From Geobacter sp. (GTDB taxonomy: Bacteria > Desulfobacterota > Desulfuromonadia > Geobacterales > Pseudopelobacteraceae): a DNA stretch of 44,151 bases. The translations under genes and the position numbers were made by a program. The DNA lies in assembly GCA_003574895.1 (NCBI GenBank), contig PJFB01000019.1, forward strand, positions 1 to 44,151, read 5' to 3'. Under the pieces are notes generated by a model. That model made no database searches and had not been told where the DNA came from. It saw nothing but the letters and a program-made list of their open reading frames with translations. Positions 36,862 to 44,151 of the stretch are shown here, one piece after another (positions within the stretch are counted from its first letter, which is position 1; each line of letters opens with the position of its first letter).

Positions 36862-37035
36862 ACAGGCTCCAAGATACTTTTCTGAAGAAGTTTGGCCCCA
36901 ACGGACCACAATAAAAGCAGGATTACAGCTAGTTATGTAAACGCGCAAAGGCGTCTGAGCGGCACATTCAAAAATATTATTTATACAGTAAGAGAGGATG
37001 ACTTTCAAGGTCAAAGAACAGATACAATACTTGGC

Positions 37036-39138
37036 TCAGGCAAAATCAGATGGCACATCCTGTCTGCCAGTCCCTTTGCCAATGGCAGCCACAACCCGGT
37101 CTCGCCCCTTGCTCTTGGCACGGTAGAGCGCTTCGTCCGCAGCCTTGACTAGACCCTCTGGAGACAAGCCGTGCTCCGGATAGATTGCGACCCCGGCAGA
37201 TATGGTGATCCTTTTCAGTAAGCGGCCAAGATGTTCAACCTTAAAGGACTCAAGATGCCTACGCAGCTGTTCTGCCCTTGCCAGGGCATTTTCAAGTGTC
37301 GTTCCCGGCAGGATACAGATAAATTCTTCCCCGCCATAGCGACAGGCAATATCGTACTCTCGGATATTTGTCAGGAGGTATTTTCCAAACTCACGCAGCA
37401 GCGCGTCCCCTGCGTCATGTCCATATGCGTCATTGATACGCTTGAAATGATCGAGATCAATCATGATGACCCCCAACACATTTTTCAGGCGCTCGGCCAT
37501 GGATACCTCACGCAAAAGGGCCTCTTCCATGTAGCGCCGGTTGAACAGACCCGTAAGCGAATCATGTATCGACTGATTGCGAAGAGTCTCCCTGAGCGCC
37601 ATGTTTGCGATCGCCATGGCCACATGTTCGGTCATCGAGACAGCCAACTGGTATTTTGCCTCAAAATCGGCTCCCCATGTTACTTCGCCCGGCATTTCCG
37701 CATAAAAGCATTCAAGGTGGAATACACCGATGGTTTCACCCTGGAACACCATGGGGATGCATAAGCAATCATTCGAATTCGCGATATCGATGTTTTTACA
37801 TACGAGATTATTTACTTTGTTCGAGATTCTGGGCCTTCCGCCCCGACGTAATGCCCAGCAGGAGTCAGGTAAAAATTGAATGTCATGTTTTATGGGCTTA
37901 CCCCATGACAGTGAGAGCTTCAGCATTTTCTCGGTTGGACTCAATATGTAGAACGCCCCGGAGTCTCCTCTGAAAAGCTTTTCAGCGGCAACCCCGATGA
38001 TACGGTATGCTTCGTCACTATCCCGGCAGAGCTGGAACATCTCGCTCATATCGTGCAGAGTTGATATCTCCCAATTGTGCAATTCCAGTTGCTGAACCGA
38101 GCGGTTGAGCTCCAGGTTTGCTGCGCTCAGAGCCTCCTCGGCATGCCTCTTCTTGGTAATGTCAACCATGACCCCACGCAGTTGTTTCTGCTCTACCCCG
38201 CTGTTCATAATCCGGATATTATCTCTAATCCAGATAATTGAGCCGTCTTTAGCCACCCGCCGATATTCGAGCTGGCAATCCACCCCCTGCTCGGCGGCTC
38301 GCCGGTAAGCGTCAAGCACCATATCCATGTCGTCGGGAAATATCTGCTCTTTAAAGAACTCGGCAGCGGCCAGCCACTCGCCTGCAGAGAAAAAAAACAG
38401 GTTTTCCACCTGATGGCTGATAAAGGTAAACTGCCTGGTCTCCGTATTTGCTTCCCAGACAATAGCGTCAAGTCCATCCACCAGGTCCCGAAACCTTTTT
38501 TCCGACTCCTGGGCGGCATGCCTGAGACGGTCGCTTTCCTTCTTGGCCCCCTGCATGTTGTTGAACAGTTCCTTAAGCTCATTCTCCAGTTGCTGCACGA
38601 CCCTGATCGGAAAACGATAGGAAAGAAGCGCCAACAGTATGCCGACACTTGCGGAAACAGCAAAAAGAAGGGCTGCCTTCAGCAAGATGATTTTCTGCGA
38701 AATCACTACCTCCACTTGGCCGACTTTCTCGTTATTAAATACGATATCAGCCACCCCCATGGGGGCCCAGCGGTTCCACCATGCCGTCGCATCGCTGGAA
38801 TCCGGGTGATAGTAGTAATTCGGAATCTGCCCCCCCTGTTTATTGTAGAGTTGGATGGAAATAACATCTCCATTCTGGGACATTTCACGCTCTATTTCCG
38901 TAAAGCTATAGATCTGATACTTCCAGAGCCTTGGTGAGGCAATGATGATTTCCTGAAATCTATCCGCGGCTTTTTCCGCGTAATGTCTTGCGGTGCGCTT
39001 TCCCCCATTGTACTCAAGAAAATAATAGGTGGCCGGAAAACTCAGGCTGATGAGCAAACCGATCCCCAGCGACAGCGGGTAGATGCGCTTGGACAGGTAA
39101 CGCCCCAGATTGATCTGTATATCTTTTCCGGTTTTCAT
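37036..39138 (-). CDS. membrane PAS-GAF-GGDEF diguanylate cyclase
   Basis: Protein of 700 residues from the ATG at 39138, which overlaps the PstS-like gene's stop as ATGA. Layout: TM1 (about 18-38), a periplasmic sensor of about 115 residues, TM2 (about 148-172, ALLFAVSASVGILLALLSY), a coiled coil, PAS (about 215-340), GAF (about 355-525) and GGDEF (about 535-690). The active site is RYGGEEF, and REYD five residues before it is an intact RxxD inhibitory I-site, so an active, product-inhibited c-di-GMP synthase is expected. Coupling to a periplasmic binding protein suggests a ligand-sensing pair. Confidence 0.92.
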   Translation of the reverse strand: MKTGKDIQINLGRYLSKRIYPLSLGIGLLISLSFPATYYFLEYNGGKRTARHYAEKAADRFQEIIIASPRLWKYQIYSFTEIEREMSQNGDVISIQLYNKQGGQIPNYYYHPDSSDATAWWNRWAPMGVADIVFNNEKVGQVEVVISQKIILLKAALLFAVSASVGILLALLSYRFPIRVVQQLENELKELFNNMQGAKKESDRLRHAAQESEKRFRDLVDGLDAIVWEANTETRQFTFISHQVENLFFFSAGEWLAAAEFFKEQIFPDDMDMVLDAYRRAAEQGVDCQLEYRRVAKDGSIIWIRDNIRIMNSGVEQKQLRGVMVDITKKRHAEEALSAANLELNRSVQQLELHNWEISTLHDMSEMFQLCRDSDEAYRIIGVAAEKLFRGDSGAFYILSPTEKMLKLSLSWGKPIKHDIQFLPDSCWALRRGGRPRISNKVNNLVCKNIDIANSNDCLCIPMVFQGETIGVFHLECFYAEMPGEVTWGADFEAKYQLAVSMTEHVAMAIANMALRETLRNQSIHDSLTGLFNRRYMEEALLREVSMAERLKNVLGVIMIDLDHFKRINDAYGHDAGDALLREFGKYLLTNIREYDIACRYGGEEFICILPGTTLENALARAEQLRRHLESFKVEHLGRLLKRITISAGVAIYPEHGLSPEGLVKAADEALYRAKSKGRDRVVAAIGKGTGRQDVPSDFA

Positions 39139-39995
39139 TCTAAAGAAGTGCAATAAGGTATGTAGCCGTTATCGGCAAGAATGCTTTTGCCCTTGGGGGA
39201 GCAGACATAAGACATATAAGCCTTCATGCCCGAAGTAAGCCGCTCGGGGTGGTAAACAAAGGACAGGGTCTTATAAAGTGGATATCTTCCACTTACGACA
39301 TTCTTAGCAGAAGGGTAAATTCCGTTCAATTTCAGTATGCTTATCTTCAACTTTTGGGTCGTGATGGCACCCACATCGGAAAACCCGATGGAGTACGGCA
39401 ATGCCTCTATTTTCTGATTCATTCCCTCGTCCTTCATAATGATCGACCAGCGCTTGGTCTTTATGGTGTCAGAGTAGACCTCGCGAAATCCGGGAACGTT
39501 TTCCTCCAGTACATAGATGCTGCTCTCTCCAGGCTCCCTGTTCAACACTATGATCTTATTACCATCCTTCCAGGTTGTCTTGTCTCCCCGGTAAATCCTG
39601 TTCAACTCGCTGAAGGTTATCCCTTCGTCTTTGACCGAGGGATTGACCCCGATTACGACGGCCGTCCTGGCATAAGTCACGACGTTGAGCCCAAGTTTCT
39701 TTTCATCACCAAGCAAAGGGCGGGATATGAGTCCGATTGATACGGCACCATCGGCCACTGCCCGTACAGCACCGGCGGAACCGATATTTGTCGTCGGTTC
39801 AAAGCGTATTTCCGGGTGGAGCCGATTGAAGGCCTTGACGAGCAACCTTGTGGCAGGAAGATTGGAGCCGGAGCCGGCAAGGACAATGGATTCTGCGACA
39901 GCACTTTCGGCGAGAAGGCCGCTTGCCGCAAAAACGACACCGCACCAAAAGGCAATCCTGAACGAATTCCATATGGTGTTGGTAGAAACTCTCAT
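39135..39995 (-). CDS. PstS-like periplasmic substrate-binding protein
   Basis: Protein of 286 residues from the ATG at 39995, preceded by GGGAGG at seven nt. Signal peptide: MRVSTNTIWNSFRIAFWCGV to about AVAES. The mature domain is of the PstS/PBP_like_2 type: SIVLAGSGSNLPATRLLVKA, GSAGAVRAVADGAVSIGLIS, VIGVNPSVKDEGITFSELNR, NREPGESSIYVLEENVPGF and GYIPYCTSLE. The phosphate-binding loop differs from true PstS (no SGT motif), so the ligand is open. No ABC permease genes adjoin; instead the stop overlaps the diguanylate cyclase start, so it is likely a sensor subunit rather than an import component. Confidence 0.87.
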   Translation of the reverse strand: MRVSTNTIWNSFRIAFWCGVVFAASGLLAESAVAESIVLAGSGSNLPATRLLVKAFNRLHPEIRFEPTTNIGSAGAVRAVADGAVSIGLISRPLLGDEKKLGLNVVTYARTAVVIGVNPSVKDEGITFSELNRIYRGDKTTWKDGNKIIVLNREPGESSIYVLEENVPGFREVYSDTIKTKRWSIIMKDEGMNQKIEALPYSIGFSDVGAITTQKLKISILKLNGIYPSAKNVVSGRYPLYKTLSFVYHPERLTSGMKAYMSYVCSPKGKSILADNGYIPYCTSLE

Positions 39996-40344
39996 AATTG
40001 ACCTCCCAATATTCGTTATTAATCCAGGGGTTCTATGAATCAAGATTTAATCGCATTATTAACCTTTTCATATTTGTAACAACCAAGCAAATAAAAATTA
40101 GCAGTCAGCTAATTTTCTCAATTGCCAATGAAAATATTTTTCACGAGTGCCAACACTGCATTAACATAAATACATTAATTACTATCACATAAGCACTTGA
40201 TAATTATATTGAATATATTTATCCAATGTGTAAGTATGCATGACATTACATATAACACATTGAATATTTCAATTTTTTTATATTTTGATTCAGTCAATGT
40301 ATGTTTCACAACGCGAGACATTCGTTACCCAAGGAGGAAGTACC
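39996..40344. other. AT-rich divergent promoter region
   Basis: About 350 bp without a gene, strikingly AT-rich compared with its surroundings, between the PstS-like gene (minus) and the giant secreted-protein gene (plus). It contains the palindrome at 40094-40116 and several TATA-like boxes, but no single convincing -35/-10 pair. A short plus-strand ORF starting at 39998 in this region is judged not to be a gene. Confidence 0.6.
40094..40116. promoter_or_regulatory. perfect 9-bp-arm inverted repeat
   Basis: AAAATTAGC, spacer AGTCA, GCTAATTTT. Lies about 100 bp upstream of the PstS-like start and 230 bp upstream of the secreted-protein start. A regulator site is plausible because of the symmetry and position; a weak bidirectional terminator is the alternative. 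Confidence 0.5.
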
Positions 40345-43300
40345 ATGAGAAACTCTTTCCGTTCCGCAATATTCCGCGTTTTGTGCATTCAGGTACTCAT
40401 TCAATCAGCTATCCACCGCATACGGTCCGGAAAACTCATGGTACTGCTAGGGTTCGTCTTCTCGGCCATGGCCATGGTATTGGTGACAGGAACTGCCCAT
40501 GCCACCATTACGGCCCGGGTTACCATGAACACCTACGCGGAGTTTGCTTCGCAGAACCCAGCTCCGGGGCACATATCCTTCATGCGAGCCTCCATCCCCA
40601 ACGCCGGAAATAATTACGATGCCACCGTCGCCTGGCAGGACATCACCGGCAATGTCACCAACCTGGCTGTAGACTTGGGAACGACCCCCGGCTACTTCAC
40701 CATGGCGTTTAACAATAATAATTACTCAGGGGCCACTTCATGCAGCAGCAACATAGACTTCAACACATCGTCAGCCTACATGGCGGATGGCGGTTCCTTC
40801 GATGTGACCATTACCTGCACAATCCCCGACACCACTCCTCCGACCCCCCAGAATGCGGCAACCAATGCCGCCGGCACGACGATTACGATCACGTTTGACG
40901 AGAGTGTCGCCAATAGTGATGGTTGGGCCTATCCTTCCGATTTTACGGTGACCGCCAATGCTACTCCGGTTACCATCAGCGGTCTGAGTTTTTCCGCCAA
41001 CACCGCAACCCTGACGCTGGACAGCCCGATATACGCAGGCCAGACTGTCAGGGTAAGCTATGACGACAGCAATCAGGGACTTATGGATGACGCGTGGAAC
41101 CCTGTTGTTTCGTTTACCGATTTTGTGGTGACCAACAACTCGACGGCAAGCAGCAACGTTGCCCCAACCTTCGTGGGCGCCACCACCACTCTGTCGGTCA
41201 ACCAGAACGCAAATGCCACAAGTGTCAAGGATCTGCTGCACGTAAGCGATACCGATTCAAGCCAGACAGAGACCTGGAGCCAAAACGTGGCCCCGAACCA
41301 TGGCGGTACGCTCAGTTTTTCCAGCGCCACAGCCAGTTCCGGCAGCACCGACATCACCCCCGGCGGCACCATCACTTACCAACCGGCCAACGGTTACAGC
41401 GGCACGGAAACCTTCACGGTCCAGGTCAGCGATGGCACCGCAACAGCCACCCGGCAGATCACGGTGACAGTCATCCCTCTTCCCACCGTCATCACCAACG
41501 ACGCTTCCGGCATTTCATCCACAGAAGTAACTATGAACGGCACGGCCAATGCCAATGGTTATAGTACCGTGGTTATTTTCGATTATGGCCTGACCACCGG
41601 ATACGGCAGTTCGACCACGGCCAGCCAAAGTCCTGTTACCGGTTCAACCAATACTGCTGTATCGGCGGTCGTATCTGGCCTGACCTGCAACACCCTTTAT
41701 CACTTCCGGGTGAAGGGAGTTAACATTGCTGGGGGGGTCAAAGGCAGTGACCTGACGTTCACCACCGCGGCTTGCAATACCGCCCCAACCTTTGTGGGCG
41801 CCACCACCACCCTGACGGTCAACCAGAATGCAAGTGCCACAAGTATCAAGGATCTGCTGCACGTAAGCGACACCGATTCCAGCCAGACCGAAACCTGGAG
41901 CCAGAGCATCGCCCCTAACCACGGCGGCACCCTCGTTTTCTCCAGCGCCACGGCCTCGTCGGGCAGCACTGATATCACCCCGGGCGGCACCATCACCTAC
42001 CAACCGGCCACTGATTATAACGGTACGGAAACCTTCACCGTCCAGGTCAGCGATGGCACGGCCACGGCCACCCGGCAGATCACGGTCACGGTAGTGCCGC
42101 CACCCATTGTCACCTCTGTCAGCGTCCCGGCCAATGCCACCTATGTAACCGGCCAGAACCTGGATTTCACCGTCAACTTCAGTGAAAACGTCACGATCAC
42201 CGGCACTGACTCGACATTGGGATTAACCATTGGCATCTCCGCCAGAACAGCTGTCTACCAATCGAAGACCGCCACCAGCATCACCTACCGCTATACGGTT
42301 CAAAACGGTGATATTGACACAGATGGCATCACCGTCGGAACCATGACCCTGAACAGCACCACGATCCGGGATACGGCCGGCAACAACGCAACACTTACGC
42401 TTAACTCGATAGGCTCCACGGCAGGAGTGCTGGTTGACAGCCTGGTCCCCACTGCCACGGCAGCGAATGCCATAACCTTCACCGGCTTCAACGCCAACTG
42501 GGGGGCCGTGGCCGGTGCAACGGGCTACTATCTGGATGTGGCCACGGACAGCGGTTTTACCAGTTTTGCCTCCGGCTACAGCGACAATGACGTAGGCAAC
42601 GTCACGACCATTGCCGTTACCGGGCTCACCACCGGCACTCCCTACTATTACCGGGTGCGGGCCTACAACACAAACGGGACCAGTGCTGATTCCAACACCA
42701 TCGCCCTTACCACAACCATGACCCGGGTCGTCACCACCACCAACGACAGCGGTGCCGGTTCGCTGCGCCAGATCACTACCGACGCCAACCCCGGAGACGT
42801 GATCACCTTTGACAACAGCCTTGACGGCCAGACCATAACCCTCGCCGCCGATATCATCATTGACAAAGACGTGACCATCAACGGTCCTGGTGCAACAAAC
42901 CTGACCATCAGCGGCGGCGACACAACCAGGATCTTCAGCGTGAATTCAGGCAAAACCGTGCAGATTTCCGGTTTGACCCTCTCCCACGGCAAGTCCTTCG
43001 ATGGTCCGGCCATTTTCAACTCAGGCGTACTCACCGTATCCAACACCACAATATCAGGGAATTACGCCCAGAGCTCTTCAGGAAGCGGCATCTACAATAA
43101 TCCGGGAGCCACGCTTACCGTAACCGGCTGCACCATTTCCGGCAATACGGCGGATGTTCTTGGCGGCGGCGTTTACAACAATAACGGTACAGCCACCATA
43201 ACCAACACCACCATCGCCGACAACTCAGCAATGGGCGGCGGTGGCGGGGGCATTTTGAACAACTCGGCCGGCACCTTGACGGTGGCAAACTCGACCATCT

Positions 43301-44151
43301 CCGGCAACGCCAGCGGAGGGTTAGTCAACCTCTCAGGCGGCACCGTCACCATTCGGAACGCCATATTCTGGGGCAGCGGTTCGTATATCTCCGGCGTGGT
43401 GACCATCAGCGACAGTATCGTCACGAACGGCTGCTATCCCGGCAGTACCTGCACCAATGTCAGCAGCGCTGACCCGCTCCTGGGCACCCTTGGCAACTAT
43501 GGCGGCACCACCGGCACGATCCCGCTGCTTGCCGGCAGCCCTGCCATTGACGCCGGAAACTGCACCAGCGGTCCAGCCACTGACCAGCGAGGCCTGGCCC
43601 GTCCCCAGGACACCACCTGCGACATCGGCTCCTATGAACGTGGCGTTCCGGCCGCACTGACGGCAACTGCCGGCACTCCACAGTCCACGGTCATCAACAC
43701 CTCCTTTACCACAGCGCTGGCAGCCAAGGTTGTTGACTCTCTAGGCGGCGTTTTGGACGGAATCAGCATCGCCTTTACCGGCCCCGGGAGCGGTGCCGGC
43801 ATCAGCGCCTCCGGCAATGCCACCAGTGATGCCTCCGGCAACGCCACTTACAGCGTCGCCGCCAATGGCACGGCCGGGTCGTACACGGTCGCGGCCGCAG
43901 TCAACACCCTGAGCGCAAACTTCAGCCTTACCAATGACAAGGCCGACCAGGCCATCATCTTCGGCACAGCCCCCACGGTGGTTGTCGCCGCCACCGGCAC
44001 GGTCAGCGCCACGGGCGGGGCTTCCACCAGCGCGGTCCAGTTCAGTTCGCTGACCACCTCTGTCTGTACCATCAGCGGCACCACCGTCACCGGCGTGACC
44101 GCCGGCACCTGCACCATTGCCGCCAACCAGGCCGGCGACGCCAACTACAAC
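40345..44151 (+). CDS. giant secreted multidomain repeat protein (5' part; runs off the window)
   Basis: The ATG at 40345 follows AAGGAGG and opens a frame of 1269 codons that reaches the window end without a stop. Order: unusually long signal region (hydrophobic core near residues 32-50, cleavage near AHA); an N-terminal beta region; a SwmB-like domain (about 155-265, starting PPTPQNAATNAAGTTITI); Ig/cadherin-like unit A (about 273-376); an FN3-like unit (about 378-475); unit B (about 480-583), almost identical to A; another SwmB-like unit (about 590-700); FN3 (about 712-795); a right-handed beta-helix region (about 800-1095, repeated TISGN motifs and a choice-of-anchor Q end IDAGNC, DIGSYERG); an invasin-type Ig unit (about 1100-1200); and the start of an MBG-like unit. 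Probably a surface adhesin or matrix protein; the anchor lies outside the window. Confidence 0.88.
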   Translation, partial: MRNSFRSAIFRVLCIQVLIQSAIHRIRSGKLMVLLGFVFSAMAMVLVTGTAHATITARVTMNTYAEFASQNPAPGHISFMRASIPNAGNNYDATVAWQDITGNVTNLAVDLGTTPGYFTMAFNNNNYSGATSCSSNIDFNTSSAYMADGGSFDVTITCTIPDTTPPTPQNAATNAAGTTITITFDESVANSDGWAYPSDFTVTANATPVTISGLSFSANTATLTLDSPIYAGQTVRVSYDDSNQGLMDDAWNPVVSFTDFVVTNNSTASSNVAPTFVGATTTLSVNQNANATSVKDLLHVSDTDSSQTETWSQNVAPNHGGTLSFSSATASSGSTDITPGGTITYQPANGYSGTETFTVQVSDGTATATRQITVTVIPLPTVITNDASGISSTEVTMNGTANANGYSTVVIFDYGLTTGYGSSTTASQSPVTGSTNTAVSAVVSGLTCNTLYHFRVKGVNIAGGVKGSDLTFTTAACNTAPTFVGATTTLTVNQNASATSIKDLLHVSDTDSSQTETWSQSIAPNHGGTLVFSSATASSGSTDITPGGTITYQPATDYNGTETFTVQVSDGTATATRQITVTVVPPPIVTSVSVPANATYVTGQNLDFTVNFSENVTITGTDSTLGLTIGISARTAVYQSKTATSITYRYTVQNGDIDTDGITVGTMTLNSTTIRDTAGNNATLTLNSIGSTAGVLVDSLVPTATAANAITFTGFNANWGAVAGATGYYLDVATDSGFTSFASGYSDNDVGNVTTIAVTGLTTGTPYYYRVRAYNTNGTSADSNTIALTTTMTRVVTTTNDSGAGSLRQITTDANPGDVITFDNSLDGQTITLAADIIIDKDVTINGPGATNLTISGGDTTRIFSVNSGKTVQISGLTLSHGKSFDGPAIFNSGVLTVSNTTISGNYAQSSSGSGIYNNPGATLTVTGCTISGNTADVLGGGVYNNNGTATITNTTIADNSAMGGGGGGILNNSAGTLTVANSTISGNASGGLVNLSGGTVTIRNAIFWGSGSYISGVVTISDSIVTNGCYPGSTCTNVSSADPLLGTLGNYGGTTGTIPLLAGSPAIDAGNCTSGPATDQRGLARPQDTTCDIGSYERGVPAALTATAGTPQSTVINTSFTTALAAKVVDSLGGVLDGISIAFTGPGSGAGISASGNATSDASGNATYSVAANGTAGSYTVAAAVNTLSANFSLTNDKADQAIIFGTAPTVVVAATGTVSATGGASTSAVQFSSLTTSVCTISGTTVTGVTAGTCTIAANQAGDANYN
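41161..41472 (+). repeat. 312-bp internal repeat unit A
   Basis: Encodes the cadherin/Ig-like unit beginning APTFVGATTTLSVNQNANAT and ending RQITVTV. It is near-identical, with scattered mostly silent changes, to unit B 621 bp downstream. Confidence 0.85.
41782..42093 (+). repeat. 312-bp internal repeat unit B
   Basis: Second copy, beginning APTFVGATTTLTVNQNASAT and ending RQITVTV. The FN3-like segment between copies A and B is not obviously repeated within the window. Nearly unchanged protein with silent base differences points to selection or partial gene conversion. Confidence 0.85.

Noticed and set aside
36091-37014. Longer N-terminus for the MBL hydrolase, from 37014
   Set aside because: The first 51 codons lack a ribosome site and family similarity; the GTG at 36861 fits both.
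40345-44151. CRISPR array or insertion sequence suggested by repeated sequence
   Set aside because: The repeats are 312-bp protein-coding modules in frame; there are no short regularly spaced repeats and no transposase.

Overview
The window reads as chromosomal DNA from a deltaproteobacterium of the Geobacter/Pelobacter propionicus/Trichlorobacter type. The inference rests on moderate-to-high GC coding DNA, strong Shine-Dalgarno sites, DUF1566 and choice-of-anchor secreted proteins, an EFR1-type ferredoxin, an M-box-controlled NRAMP-like magnesium transporter, a tmRNA tag ADNYNTPVALAA, a PurSS-PurL fusion and at least one apparent selenoprotein. The species is not proven by anything visible here.

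Layout. (1) 1-5.8 kb: small membrane protein, two tandem secreted DUF1566 proteins, a TPR lipoprotein, an antitoxin remnant and a secreted parvulin-type prolyl isomerase. (2) 5.9-9.6 kb: small housekeeping/accessory genes (DinB-like, zinc ribbon, SlyD-like FKBP, a 60-residue protein, an alpha/beta hydrolase, a PhnA-like zinc protein, an EFR1 ferredoxin). (3) 9.8-18.4 kb: a plastic accessory zone. A YqhC-like AraC regulator lies next to a 45-bp element that recurs about 4 kb away, upstream of a broken MFS gene, an aldo/keto reductase, a carboxymuconolactone-decarboxylase/cupin protein and a Tat-exported DUF362 protein. Between the two copies lie a HipA tail, a TPR/SEC-C protein, a DsbA/FrnE-like protein whose first active-site Cys codon is UGA, and a MntA/HepT toxin-antitoxin pair with a perfect 22-bp palindromic operator.

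(4) 18.5-23.8 kb: tmRNA and smpB, a 13-C homopolymer upstream of a small membrane protein, and an M-box riboswitch with terminator controlling a soluble PRC/MgtE-N/CBS protein plus an NRAMP-related transporter. Immediately after that operon is an orphan transcription unit: near-consensus promoter, boxA-like motif, nested long-range helices, strong terminator and no substantial ORF. (5) 23.8-36.9 kb: minus-strand core genes DUF4124, a tlyA-HIT in-frame fusion, pyrE, purF, purQ, recQ, purSS-L, mscS, purB and an MBL hydrolase, several overlapping by 1-8 nt, so translational coupling is likely. (6) 37-40 kb: a PstS-like periplasmic binding protein whose stop overlaps the start of a membrane PAS-GAF-GGDEF diguanylate cyclase. 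(7) 40.3 kb to the end: an AT-rich promoter region and the first 1269 codons of a giant secreted repeat protein (SwmB-like, cadherin/Ig-like, FN3, beta-helix, Ig-like) that runs off the window.

The observations most worth following up are the UGA-containing DsbA/FrnE gene with its SECIS-like hairpin, the orphan boxA transcript after the magnesium operon, the TlyA-HIT fusion with an internal ribosome-binding site, and the duplicated AraC-linked element flanking the toxin-antitoxin segment.
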